Part shown: positions 9,869-21,198 of the stretch, one piece after another
How the letters are laid out: the number at the start of each line of letters is the position of its first letter
Position numbering within the stretch: the first letter of the stretch is position 1
Origin: Pseudisothecium myosuroides
Taxonomy: Eukaryota; Streptophyta; Bryopsida; Hypnales; Lembophyllaceae
Assembly: GCA_951799445.1 (NCBI GenBank)
Contig: OX637293.1
Span: forward strand, 12,090,001 to 12,154,000
Length of the DNA stretch: 64,000 nucleotides
Reading direction: 5' to 3'
Notes under the pieces: model-generated
Database searches by the model: none
What the model saw: only the letters and a program-made list of their open reading frames with translations
What the model was told of the DNA's origin: nothing
Position numbers and translations under genes: made by a program

Positions 9869-11722
9869 TACATCTTGTGGTCATTCTATGGTTTCAATGT
9901 ACACCTCCCCAATATTTGTGCTTACCCTTCTCACAAATATCTGCATGAGCTGTCACCTAAACCACCAATTGATCATAAACAAAGCAGTTTAACTAACGGA
10001 AATGGGTGGCTGAACAGAAATAGGTCGGCTCCCTTACCGGTATGATAGTTTGCTACAGTTGAAAAGGTCCGGTGAACTGGCCCTCTCACTTGAACTCCAT
10101 TCCAAGGGTGCATTTTAAAAAAAAGCCCCCCTATTTTGAGCTTGATTTATTTATCTTCTACACCTCTCCAAGCTAATTTGGGGCCTTTGATTGCAAATGT
10201 GAATTCATAATTTGCAAATTTTATCATGCCGTGGAAAATAAAAAATTTCAGCCTTTTCCCGGGGGGCTGAGCCAAACCATGGTCACTTGTTTGATTTTTG
10301 ATAATTTGAAGCATCCTCAATGCGACTGGCAACTTGGTTTTGGAGATTATTAACTCTTGGATTAGTAGGGAGTTAAACTTGAAGGACATGCTTATCCTAC
10401 ATGAGGGTTAGATTTGGCATAAATTAAGTCATTTGTATAAAAAAAAAGTGCCTAATTTCATCTTGGAGTTGGTGCAAGGTGATGTGGACCTTTCAAAATC
10501 TAATGTGGAAATTCCATTTTTGATTTTCACAGTGTCTCTTCAAATATGATACAATAGGACTTCTAATAAGCCAAAGGCTTGGGACTAGCTTGACACATTA
10601 CATGAGAGAAATTATTACAATTAGGGAGGGTCATTGCATTAATAAAGTTTCCAGTCATTGCATTAATAATTAATTTGAGACACATAACAATACCTTCCTT
10701 GCTCTTGCACATACACATTCTACGATTGCATGCAGTCACTCATTACATTCTATATGTGGCTTAGGTTGGGACCAACTATCAATATTACATTAGAGAAGTT
10801 TATTACTTCAGAGAGTGAGGTTTATTAAAATTTCTATTGTATGCAGTGGACAAAACTTAAACAACCCAATTCAAATGCAGTCCTTACTCCTTTTCCAATT
10901 GCAATCCTTGCATCCCATTGAGTGAAAATTGAAATATTTCTACAATATGATAGTGTAGTAGGACTTAGGTAGGACCATTCACATCGATTAGCTTCGTTTA
11001 TATCCTAATAGGAAGTTATTAGGGCTTTTGACTAACTGTTAGGTATCTTTTTTTTTTCAAAACTATGTTGATTGAAGATACATGTGGAATGTTCCATAAT
11101 CTACTATTAGTATGCCTTATGTCATTGCCAACAACCATTAGTAAGTCATTTACAATTGCCATAGAAGTGATGGCCAATCCCTTCTTAAATTTCTTTTTAC
11201 ACCTATTTTTAATTCTTTGAATCCAACAAACTATTTGTAGCACTCACCTTTTATATCATGTGTGCCATCATTTTTTATTCTCAAGATTTTATCTAAAGTT
11301 TATTTGAAAAGCTGAGTGTATACGTATATATGTCAATGTCAATGTCAATGTCAATGTGTATGTAAGCTGTTTTATAGATTTAAACTAGAATATAGCCAAA
11401 AAATCAAGTATTTAAATGCATGTATGTTCTCTAGATTTTCTCTAGAATTTATTCAAAAAGTTGAGTATGAATGTGTCTCAAGAATGTGTGTATATGTGTA
11501 TGTATTGTATGTAAAAAAAAAAAATAGAAAATATTGAAATCAATAAAATAAAAGTATAATTTTAAAATGAAAAAAAATGAAAAATGAAAAAAAATTCACG
11601 AATAGTAATCAAAATACAATGAAATAAAAAAATTATTGAAGAAACAAGTTTAGGACATCTACTAAAAAAACTTTAACCTTCACTAATAGCTACCTTCTAT
11701 TCTTTCATATTTTCATAAGGAT
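9869..11722. other. Intergenic DNA, no gene seen
   Basis: Short unrelated open frames only. It contains a small (TGTCAA)4 microsatellite at 11331-11354 and poly(A)-rich stretches near 11510-11640. No RNA gene or terminal inverted repeat was recognised. Confidence 0.55.
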
Positions 11723-12296
11723 TTAACCCCTTAGCGCTTTGACGTTCAATTTTTGGACAATGAATAGATTGATACTCTTGTTTCCTTATTATTATTGCTT
11801 AGATGAAAGTCACCTTAATTTGTAGAGATACTTTATTAAGTTGTCCTAATTTGGATTTGGTGCTACTAGAGTATATATTTTCTTACATTACAAATGTGGA
11901 AGTATGTCAATTGTTGACCAATCCAAAATTGCATTGACTCTAGTTCAAAACTAAATTTGCAAAAACAAGGTCACAAATGTAAAGAACAAAAATTTCAAAA
12001 GGATTTCATGTTAAGAGAAGCTCATTTCAAATCCATTCCAATAAATTTTACTCAAAAAATGATAATATTTTGCTTGTAATTGAACTTAGAAGGAATTTTG
12101 AAATCTCCCTCTCAAAATTTATAAAAAAATATTACTGACAACATTGGTGAATCTAACCATATGGATGGAATCTAAAACTCAAAAATTACAATTTTTATTC
12201 ATATATCAATTCCAAAATATTCTTCCAAATAATACTTTATGATAATTTTTTTCAAATCATCAATTTTGGAGAACACTCTGCACTTTTAGAAGTTAA
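11723..12296. mobile_element. TTAA-flanked piggyBac-like MITE, type IV (copy 2)
   Basis: Begins TTAACCCCTTAGCGC and ends ACTTTTAGAAGTTAA. The interior block TCTAACCATATGGATGGAAT is shared with the 3120-3696 copy. The whole element is the reverse complement of 56143-56722. The ends are more decayed than in the 930-bp type I copies. Confidence 0.6.
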
Positions 12297-13449
12297 TAAA
12301 GAACCACCCATAGACAATCACTTAAGTGTTTTTCAAACAAATCATAAGCAATATGAGGCAAGTAAAAAACTTTCCATGTAGGAAGATAGGAAATTTTCCG
12401 GAATTTTATTCTCAAAATTGACATTATTGTGATTTTGGAAGCCAAAAAGTTATCCATTCTAATAGTCAATATTTAGACTCTTCCAATTTCGATCATACAT
12501 TAACAACTTTCCCACTTTCTACTTCCTATTTTCTTGCTCCCTACTTTGGGACATGTGTGATAACTTTATTAGTCCCAACCTTGAAAAAGAAAAAGAAATG
12601 CATTCTAAGCTTTGGTTGAAAATAGTTACACCCTCTAAGTTGGGTATGGCTCCCTAGTCGGGAATGGGTGGTTCTACCTTAAGAATAAGCCCAATGCTCA
12701 CTCTACATAGTGCGTCGGGAATTGGTAGGCCGAGGCCCCATGTAGAGTGAATGGGCGCGCTAGCCTACAGCAACCCCAATGTAGGGTTTGGTTGAGGCAT
12801 GGCAAGCCTCCCCAGCACTTGTTTTTTTTTTCTATTTTGAATCGAGATTCTCTACACTTTTCCTGCGCATGCAATTTCAAGTGGTTTAGCTTTTGTGGGT
12901 GTCACAAAATTTGAGCTTCTGTGTGATGTTTCGGACTCTGCAAATTGCCTCAAAATGACGAGCAAGGCTTCTCAATTGCCAAGCTCTGAAAAATACAATT
13001 GACTAGAGCGGCCGCATTTGGGACCGATTATTTCAAGAAGGATGTTACAAGTAGGGTTTTTTTTTCATTTAATTTAGGTAGTACAGAAAGCAATAATCTC
13101 TAGAAGGATGAAGCTACTTATATCCTTAGAAATGGATGAAACTTGCAATTTGTGGATGAAATTTCATTTATTCATCCAAAATGACGTACATTCATCCAAA
13201 TTTAAGCGATCTTGTTCCAAGATGTAGTAGCAAACACGTGATTTCCGGATTCTCAAACTATGCCATTTCTTTATACAAGAATTGAGCGGATTATTTTTCA
13301 TTGCTTTTGAGTGATTTTTAGCTAAAAACCCCCCTGCTCGTTACCAGTCCTGTTGCCGCTGTTCCTGTGCTTACTCCAGTGTTGCATTGAAGCTGCTCTA
13401 ACAAATGTTATGTACGAGTAAAGCTTGCATTGATGAAACTGAGTTAACT
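12297..13449. other. Intergenic DNA with part of a dispersed repeat
   Basis: About 12370-12560 is the reverse complement of sequence also found at roughly 57600-57900 and 62330-62620 (shared AATTGGAAGAGTCTA and ATAGTAATTTCAAT-like blocks). The GC-richer stretch at 12700-12800 has no domain I recognise. Confidence 0.4.
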
Positions 13450-13679
13450 TTAATCCTTAAAGGACAAAAGAGTGACCCTTGAAATCATCCTTTTGCATTA
13501 CCGTGTGAATCATTGGCTTAAAAAATTGCAAAAGCGCTCATTGGAAGTCAAGATACTGTAGAAGATCTTTCCTTTTCACAACAAATTTCAAGGATGAATA
13601 GTTGCATTTCTGTTCTACATAGTTTGATTCCTTCTCATCCATCGGCCATAGAATGGGTGCGTCAACGTTCAAGGGTTAA
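13450..13679. mobile_element. TTAA-flanked 230-bp MITE, type VI (copy 2)
   Basis: TTAATCCTTAAAGGAC at the left, GTTCAAGGGTTAA at the right. Shares GAAATCATCC, TTGGAAGTCAAG and AAGGATGAATAGTTGCA with the other two copies and has the same length. Confidence 0.75.
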
Positions 13680-13911
13680 GTTATTTTTAGGGATGAGCGT
13701 TTCGTCCATGCGAGCCAAATGGCAATCACTGTAAAGGTGGGTCCAATGTCCAGAGTCCAGACGCGCCAGGGTCCAAGCCCAAGGGGGGTGGAGGTCCGTA
13801 GGTTTGGAGAAGAAGAGAAAAGAACACATGTCTCGTCAGGACGACTCCATCTCCGTCCCAACAGACCCAATTGAGGGAACTTACGAGGTCCACATTTTGC
13901 TTTCTTCAACC

Positions 13912-14242
13912 CATTAGAAAAAAACGCAGCCCTCCGGAGGGCTGCTCCACAGTGACATGCCAAGCTATTAAAATGCTTGGCCTGTCACTGCAGAACTGGC
14001 CCTCGGTGAGCAGTCAGCTCGCCAAAACGGTCAAAAATCGGATTTTTTTTTAATATTATTTTTAAATTAATTTTTAAATATTTTTTTAAGCCTAAAATTT
14101 TATTTATTTATTTATTTATTTATTTAAAGACTAAATTTATTTTTATTTTTTATTTTTTATTTTTTTCAAAAAAACAATAAATTTCAGGGGCCTCCGGAGG
14201 GCTGCTCCGCAGCCCTCCGGAGGCCCCAGATTTTCTCTAATG
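13912..14242. mobile_element. CATTAG-family TIR element (copy 1) packed with GC hairpins
   Basis: The ends CATTAGAAA...TCTCTAATG match the family at 22367, 26442, 42091 and 63178. Inside is a perfect 20-bp palindrome at 13927-13946 (GCAGCCCTCCGGAGGGCTGC) and an AGTGACA..GCCAAGC / GCTTGGC..TGTCACT hairpin. There is also a 19-bp perfect stem with a 3-base loop at 14187-14227, and a long A/T tract between them. Non-coding. Confidence 0.6.
14187..14227. repeat. Perfect 19-bp stem, TCC loop
   Basis: GGGGCCTCCGGAGGGCTGC at 14187-14205 pairs exactly with 14209-14227 around a TCC loop. It repeats the GCAGCCCTCCGGAGGGCTGC core seen 260 bp upstream at 13927-13946. Confidence 0.9.
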
Positions 14243-14633
14243 CCGCAAGGTCCAACTTCCAAGCCTCGTTGACTATCTTTTTTTCCTTGTGGATGTGTCT
14301 CTAGTTTTGTTCAATTTTAGTGTCACCTAATGCAAGATTTGATTTCTATAAAAATTGGTACAATTTACAAATTAATTTTAGCCTACACTCTTCTAAGCAA
14401 TTTATAAATAAGGTAGAATAGTCCATTGCAGTCAGAAGATCCCATATTAGACACTTAGGGAATGGCTCCATTACGGGCTTTTTCAAAAAATTAGATTTGG
14501 ACCACAATCAATGTCTTTCTTGATAGTAGTGGAGTCATTAGTGACCTCATTAGGAACTTCCAGCTTTTCAAAGTAAATTCATCGTAGGAAGTGACTTTTT
14601 TAGACCTTCCAGGTTAGAAAATATTGTGACCGC
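14243..14633. other. Intergenic DNA, nothing recognised
   Basis: No open frame, RNA gene or repeat end was found. Confidence 0.5.
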
Positions 14634-15497
14634 TTAACCCCTGAAGGACTTGATCCATTGTGAAATGGTCAAATATCATGTTTGAGCTAAATTTTTTCTT
14701 TTAAATTGTGTTCAAACAACAATTTTATATTTTCATTACTTAAAACTATGAATGGTATATCATTGAGAAAAATTTCAATTTGTTTCATGAAAAATTGTAA
14801 TTGTTATCATTTTTTGGCAAAAGTTGAACATAAATAAGTTAAAATAGAAAAAGAAATCCAAATTACTTGAAATTTTTACAAGAGGTGTAGGTAGCATTGG
14901 AAATTAGTGTGAAAATTTTTCAATTGGTTATTTTCTTTTTTACACCCAAAACGGCTACAACAAAGACCTTGAAGTCAAATTTGATTATCAAAGCAAGTTT
15001 ACCCTTTTATTTAATTGATGTATAAAATTTTGAATTTTTTTATTGGTAGACACATTCATTTTCTATAGATGCTGTTTTTTTCAGTAAATTTTGTTGGAAA
15101 AATCAAATTATTGTGATTTTTTTAAGTTAAAGGTGGAAATAAAATTATATCAATTAGAATATATATTAAAATAATCTGTAACTTTTACCATAAATGAAGA
15201 GGAGAATGAGAATCATAATTTTGTAATCTACAGTTAAAATACATTTTAAGAATAAAAAATATGAATGAAAAACACACCATTCTATGTTATTTGGATTTTA
15301 ACACTTGGAGCTTTCAATTGCAATAACTCTTTCAATTTTTGACATTTTTCAAAATTTTCAAATGGAGTAGAAATGAAACTTGTCAAGCTTCATTTTCTTA
15401 GTGTAAAAGACATACCAAAAATGGATATTTTGAAAGTTACAATCAGGGTTGACTAAGGCGCATCCACTTTTGGGATGCATGGACCTTAAAGGGTTAA
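14634..15497. mobile_element. TTAA-flanked piggyBac-like MITE, type III
   Basis: TTAACCCCTGAAGGACTTG at the left, GGACCTTAAAGGGTTAA at the right, 864 bp including both TTAA tetranucleotides. The interior does not obviously match the other types. No transposase motif. Confidence 0.65.
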
Positions 15498-16705
15498 AGT
15501 TGAGTAAGATGAACATTATGGATGCAACTTTCGTTGGTTCTGGAGTGGTCCAGATACTCTTTTGGGCCACAATGGGCATAACACTTCAAAAATTCATAGC
15601 AAATTCATAGCAAATTCATACTTTGTCCAAAAATATAATTTCAATTGCTCTTACTGGCTGTTTCTCACACTTGTGTTTATGTGGGGAAAAAAATTAAAAA
15701 AATTCAGAAATGGCATGAGGGCAAACTCCTAACTCTGACTACAAGGCGGCTGGTGTGACTTTCGTGCCTCTGCACTCTACTGCTCCTCACTCTACTGCCC
15801 AAGGCTCACTAGCTCAAGTTCTATGCGAACGCCTCTGCACCTGAAGCTTCAGTCAGTGCTTTCTTAAGTAATGCAGCTAATTGGAATTTGAAGGTGTCAT
15901 GGTAGACTCATTTACATGTGTTGGACCAGGATCGTATGATCGATACATGTGCAAGCTCCAGCCAAAGACTGAACTATGTTCTTTGATTAACTTTCCCTTC
16001 CGAAGTCTGTCTCTGTTGCTAGCTTCGGCCGTTCTTCTGATTCAGGTGATATGGAATTTGAGGAAATGTATAGGACTGGGTCATAGCTAGCTGTGTCTAG
16101 CTAAAATCACTATAAGTATCATCAAATGTCCTTTGTATGATCTAGATTGATAAGTACATACAACCAAAAGCATTAGGCGTCACAGTGCGTTGCAGATCGA
16201 TAGACCTAACAATTGCTATTGATTGTATATGTTCAAGAGTGATTACAAATCGAATGAGGGTGTGCTTTCCGCGTGTGGTCCTAAACAGATAAGGTGGCTG
16301 TGAAAATGCAGGTCTGGATCGTTGTTTCGGTCAGGATGTTCAGTGAATACTCAAGGTGGTGGTGGAACGAAATCAGCATCTCTGATCTTCAGTGATTCAG
16401 GAGGTGTTCCCTGTCGACCCAGTATGGTGTTCTCTGTGTGGTTCACCTTTGTTTGGAGTCGCCATATACGTACAAAATATTTGTCGAGACCGATATATGC
16501 ACCCTGTGATGGCTACGCAGCGAGCAATGTCAGGCATGCCTGAGCAACTTGTTTCCGGTAGAGAATGATGCATCCGCCACTCGCTCGTTGTCTGCACAGA
16601 GAGAGCAAAAACCGCAAAAGTCCAAGCAACTATAGTTTTGATGTCTGACCACGTCAATATAATCCAGTAGGTGCACTTACGGTCACATATTTTCGCACGC
16701 TCCAC
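15498..16705. other. Unrecognised, less AT-rich region
   Basis: Composition is closer to coding DNA than its neighbours, and a few frames of 60-100 codons exist on both strands (for example 16397-16705 minus). None carries a motif I recognise. Exons of an unknown gene cannot be excluded. Confidence 0.3.
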
Positions 16706-16709
16706 ACTG

Positions 16710-16855
16710 AACGGATATTTCGTTAAAATGGCAATATTCTGGACACAAACTTGGCACTTTCAGGTTTAGACCATGTGGTCTGAAATCTATACCAGTCCTA
16801 GAAAATGAATGGAAAAATGGCGGAAAAATATTGCCATTTTAACAAAGTATCCGTT
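16710..16855. mobile_element. Small TIR element with ACTG flanking repeats
   Basis: The left arm AACGGATATTTCGTTAAAAT is mirrored at the right as ATTTTAACAAAGTATCCGTT, giving about 30-bp inverted repeats. The 4-mer ACTG flanks both sides (16706-16709 and 16856-16859), a candidate target duplication. Total 146 bp, non-coding; superfamily unknown. Confidence 0.6.
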
Positions 16856-16859
16856 ACTG

Positions 16860-18370
16860 ACCTGCCTTGATCAGTAGTTCTAGAAAACATGACAATTGCA
16901 CTGTCTAGTTGATGCTGAAATATTGAAGCTCTGTAGTGATGGACAACGGCATTCTTCTGGGTCTGCGTCTCCATCCCTGGGTATCACTTTAAAAGTGAGA
17001 TTCGTTGAACCACCGCAATAGCCAAAGTAATGCTTGAATGCTTGTCCTGTGCAGAGAATCAATCTGAACTTGAAACATTAACGTGGAGAGCCCTGTGATG
17101 GCACCAACAATCAGTGGCAAAATGGGATGCTTGGAAAAATCTTAATTTTTTTTCACATGCAGGCAAATGACAGATTGGTCGATAGCAGTTGAGATTATAT
17201 TCTTGCAACAATGTTGGAAATTTTATGAATTTTGAAGTGTGCTAGTGTGCTACGTAATAGTTATAAGTGTCACTGGTTAAAGTCCAGTACTGCAAATCTA
17301 ATAACGGTCATCTCACTCATCACTAGTGACCACAATAGTTACTATTACCCAACATAATGTGAGGATCCTAATGTTCTTGTCATTCCATTACTGTCACTCG
17401 AAACTTTAACTTGTTCCATATTCTCGCCGCTGTGAACTAAAATATCATTTATTCAAGAGTAAAAATTTTACACCAAACTGCATCCCAATCAATTCATGAG
17501 TTCTGACTCTTGAATAATTGGGAGAGAATACAATAGATTAGATGACTACAATAGAAACGTGGCCACAATAGGGCCTTGTACATTACTGTTGTGCTACAGA
17601 GTTCCAACATGGAGGGGAGTCAATGTTGACATTCCAGCAATCAGACGTGCTTTGAATGTGAGCAATTCCGGTGTTTTGCCTGCAGCTTGTCACTTCTGGG
17701 ATCATTCTCATGGGCAGACTCCTGAGAATCTTCTTTCGGATATTGCACACTAAACCCCAGTTCTTAAGGACTTACGGGTTATCACTGTAGTTACTTTTCG
17801 GCACGTTGTCTACCGTTTCCTGCAACACTATGCACTCTTGCACAAGAGCTTACATACTCTAGCAGTAGAGCTTAGAGCTCTGATTCTTTTGTATATAGAA
17901 GAGCCTTCACCCTCTTTTGAAATTTTAGTTTCCATATTAGAGTATATTCCTACAAATCCAGATGCGATTCGAACTTGTCAAGGATGCCATTGGAAAAGAA
18001 ACACACGCGGGGTCTTGAATGAACAGGATTTAATTAATGCCCAAGGGTCTCTCTTACTTGTTTATTTACATATAAAAATCAGCTTGTACCACTGAAGATT
18101 GTCACAAGTACATACGGGCACTGCGAGGAACCTCCTTTGGAAACCGTCCCTGTCAATCTACAGAAGCTCTTTCTCTACTCAGGAAGCAATGTGCTCCCAA
18201 ACTCTGTCTCTCTAACGAATCAAGTTGAGGGTCCTCAATGGGGGAGCCTCAGCGAGTTGCCGTCTTTTGTACAATCGAAGCCTTCCACTACCGTTTGAGT
18301 CTGTCTCGGCGAATGAACACGATGCAGTTGAGGAATGCATTTACATAGATTTCAAGCGCGCTTGCTTGCT
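16860..18370. other. Unrecognised intergenic region downstream of DREB gene A
   Basis: Short open frames at 17559-17753 and 17838-18095 (plus strand) show no known domain; the first lacks an ATG. No similarity to the 3' flank of genes B-E is visible, so gene A is not part of the recent tandem modules. Confidence 0.4.
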
Positions 18371-19147
18371 TCAGGGAAAAGACCAAAGCTGAACATCCTG
18401 ATGAATCATTGAACTTTCGGCAGCATCCTCGAAATCCTCCAAAATTGGCCATTGAAACAATGATTGCTCCTCTAATTCCGAAAATTCGATCAACGAATCC
18501 TCTTCAAGAGTATCCACCTCATCGAACACTTTGTGGATCCAATTCTCCACATTGCTGGACCTGGAGCAATCCGGCTCTGACACAGCGCAATTGGCAGTGC
18601 CATCGCCATTCTCATAATTAGCGTCACCGCCATCACGGTAAAATTCGCGATCAGTGGTGACACCCAGAAGATCCTCGTGAGATTCCTCGCGTGGAGGAGG
18701 ATTTGGGAGCTCGGGTGTGGCAGCCATGGCCAGCGGCGCAGCCGCGGGGACCGACGCCGTGGCCGCGGCGAGCGCCACGGCTTGGATTTCCTTGGGCGAG
18801 GAGTTGCTTTGCGGAATGACGAACGAGGGGATGGAGTCCGGGAAGTTCACTTCGGGAGCGGAGGCGCCCTTCAAGCACACCACGGCAGCGTCATAGGCGC
18901 GCGCGGCCATTTCCGCCGTGGCGAAAGAGCCCAGCCAGATGCGCGTCTTGGTCACGGGGTCTCGAACTTCCGTCACCCACTTCCCCCAAACCCGCATTCG
19001 CACGCCGTTGTAAGACACAGCACTCGAAGGCGAAGCCAATCCACACGACGCCGATTTTCGCTTGGCGATCGAGGACGAGTGGTTGAGCTCCAGATAGCGC
19101 CCCCCTCGTTGCACTTGCAGCGAAGCGGATTTTCTCTTGTCCACCAT
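18371..19147 (-). CDS. AP2/ERF transcription factor, DREB-type (paralogue A)
   Basis: Read on the minus strand from the ATG at 19147, it gives 258 residues starting MVDKRKSAS, the N-terminus shared with B-D. A longer frame extends upstream but runs into the AAATTGTACA repeats, so the shared ATG is preferred. One AP2 domain spans about residues 46-103 ([32 protein letters not shown]). Position 14 of the domain is Val, as in DREB proteins; position 19 is Asp, as in ERF proteins. The usual YRG is YNG. The N-terminus is basic (KRK, AKRK, possible nuclear signal). The C-terminal third is acidic and ends LWSFP, close to the LWSY end of CBF/DREB1 activators. The family binds DRE/GCC-type promoter elements in the nucleus and controls stress or growth genes. 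A is clearly more diverged than B-E (for example [21 protein letters not shown]) and lies outside the tandem modules, so it is probably the older copy. Target genes are unknown. Confidence 0.93.
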   Translation of the reverse strand: MVDKRKSASLQVQRGGRYLELNHSSSIAKRKSASCGLASPSSAVSYNGVRMRVWGKWVTEVRDPVTKTRIWLGSFATAEMAARAYDAAVVCLKGASAPEVNFPDSIPSFVIPQSNSSPKEIQAVALAAATASVPAAAPLAMAATPELPNPPPREESHEDLLGVTTDREFYRDGGDANYENGDGTANCAVSEPDCSRSSNVENWIHKVFDEVDTLEEDSLIEFSELEEQSLFQWPILEDFEDAAESSMIHQDVQLWSFP

Positions 19148-19230
19148 GGCGACCTCGCCCAAGATACACAATTTTGTGCAATTCCCAATCCAAACCAAAC
19201 CCCAACACCACAAGCTGGCCCACAGATACA

Positions 19231-19280
19231 CAATTCTGTGCAATTTTGTACAATTTCGTACAATTTTGTACAATTTGGCG
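19231..19280. repeat. 10-bp minisatellite in the gene A leader
   Basis: Five contiguous imperfect copies of CAATTTTGTA (CAATTCTGTG, CAATTTTGTA, CAATTTCGTA, CAATTTTGTA, CAATTTGGCG), with further scattered copies at 19167-19184 and 19281-19290. It lies 84-133 bp upstream of the gene A ATG, between it and the TATA-like site. It is absent from genes B-E. Confidence 0.8.
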
Positions 19281-19340
19281 TGCAATTGCGCAATGGAGAG
19301 TTCCGGGCTCCATGGCTTGGACTGGTGAAGTGAGGATTTG

Positions 19341-19348
19341 CTTATAAG
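19341..19348 (-). promoter_or_regulatory. Probable TATA box of DREB gene A
   Basis: The palindromic CTTATAAG lies about 195 bp upstream of the ATG in a GC-rich setting. That is the same spacing as the TTTATAAC box of the tandem paralogues (about 200-235 bp). Confidence 0.5.
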
Positions 19349-19666
19349 GGGGCGGCAGATTCCATGGTCCGAGGGAAACAGTTCTCGAGCGAGCGAGTCG
19401 TGAGTTGCGGAAAAGGATGGAAGCCGTGGTGTCAGACGCGCGCGCAGTGACGTACAGTAGGTAGAGCTTCATTTGCGCACATGTTGTTCTTCACCAGTGT
19501 GAACACAAACGGAGTCCAACCCAACGGATGAAGGGTTGCACTGGGCGCAGCATCCGGAATGACTGAGTACCGCAGGTAACCTTCGACCTGCCGCGAGAAG
19601 CGGCGAGTGGGTCACAGGCGTACCCAGCTCTGTCCCCGGATGAAAACTCATGTAATTGTTGCCTTC

Positions 19667-19834
19667 GTGGATGAATTATCTTGTGGTTATGAACGAACTA
19701 TCCTACTCGTGGATGAATTATCTTGTGGTTACGAACAAACTATCCTACTTGTGGATGAATTATCTTGTGGTTAAGAACGAACTATCCTACTTGTGGATGA
19801 ATTATTTTGTGGTTAAGAACGAACTATACTGCTT
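19667..19834. repeat. 42-bp minisatellite, four copies
   Basis: Four tandem units starting at 19667, 19709, 19751 and 19793, each GTGGATGAATTATCTTGTGG followed by TTAWGAACGAACTATCCTACT with few changes. The period is a multiple of three, so a repetitive frame stays open through it (WMNYLVV.NELSY). The frame has no conserved neighbour and is probably not a gene. Confidence 0.9.
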
Positions 19835-20738
19835 GTGTATGAAAGGCAGTTCAACATACAGATGCACACAATTAGAGCTAGTAACAAGGGGTGGAGAGGG
19901 TCATCCTTGGACCTTGAATTGCCTTGCGAGCATCCGCACTCATGTTCCAAATAGGAGGCCTTGACGATTGTCCGAGGGCCTTCACAAGAAAAGGTCCCCC
20001 TACCCAAGCACTTGCAATAAGTAGAGTTTCAGCAAGCTCCATAAAAACAAGTGAGGGCTCGTAACAGTTGAGGGCTTGCACAATCACCTACTCATGAGCA
20101 TAGATTTGGCGTTTGTTTGACATTGTTTAATCTTAGAAAAGGTTGGTACCCTGCTTCAGAGCATTGTGAACTGCTAGCGAGGCGCTACGTGGTTGTCGGC
20201 AGCCTAACACCTGCCTCACTAAAGTAAAGGCCCTACCATTTCACAACTTGTTGCCATTTGGAGGTGATTTTACGAGCTTGCCAAACCTATGCAACTAAGA
20301 AAATATTCTAGCTTTTTCCTATTCTAGAGCATGTTTGAATTCCATTGTAGTTTCATAGCAATTATCACGCCTGCGAGTTGTCTTGATCCATTGGTTTGAG
20401 TTAGGGGTTACCAAGAGCTACAGTTTGCCACACAGCTTGGAAGCTTAACAAAACATGTATCGTGGTTGTCAATATGTGGCATGTTGTAGGGAATGCTCTT
20501 AAAGGCCACATAATTTTGCTTGAATAATAAGAGCAAACTTCTATGCTATTTAGAGCATTTGCATTAGCAGTCATCAAATTTGACACGCTCAAAGTTTAAA
20601 TCTATTTTTGAGGAGCCCTCAAAATTCTTGTCCCCCACCCATGTTCATCAAATGTGTCCCAAAATCAATCGATCAATCACCAACTCTAATGTAGGATAAA
20701 GCTCACTAAACTTGGTATTTATAGTGATTTCAAGGGCC
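19835..20738. other. Intergenic DNA, nothing recognised
   Basis: No coding frame, RNA gene or element end was identified between the minisatellite and the first trace of the tandem module. Confidence 0.45.
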
Positions 20739-21198
20739 ATGGCTTCACTTGCTAGGATTGAGTGCCGTGCAAATCTTTTGATGGGCCCAGAGCACTTGTC
20801 ATTTAAGTTTGGCATGTGTTAGATCTTTGATGAGTGTCATCGCAGATGCCCTCATGCTTAAATAACAAGAGTGGACTTCCATACTACTTATGTTTGAATA
20901 CTATACCTAGCTATTAAGGTTGGTAAAGAATAATTTTAAAAATAAATGCCAAGATTTTAGGGAATATTTTTAATATAGCAAAAATATAAAATTTGAGGGA
21001 ATGTTCCTATTTTGGCATTTGTCAAATTTGATTTCTTAACTTTAATTAGATATATGGCATGATATGCTGACCCTAATACAATTAGCTAGATTCAATAATC
21101 AGAGCAAACTTCCATATTGTGTTGGAATTAAAAAAAAAACTCAATATTTTCTAATTGCCTTTGCTAAGTTTCATGATGCTTTCACTTCTATGTGAGTA
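20739..21198 (+). repeat. Orphan module tail (3' flank of a lost DREB copy)
   Basis: Homologous to the DNA downstream of genes B and C (32730-32850 and 40325-40670). Shared blocks include GGCCCAGAGCACTTGTCA, TGTTAGATCTTTG and CTACTTATGTTTGAATA. No DREB coding sequence precedes it here, so a gene copy was lost or never included. Confidence 0.6.

Noticed and set aside
17559..18095. Two short plus-strand frames left of gene A, considered as exons
   Set aside because: The first starts at GTG, no splice-supported join is evident, and no domain is recognised.
19148..19285. 46-codon N-terminal extension of gene A
   Set aside because: It is encoded by the AATTGTACAA minisatellite and absent from paralogues.
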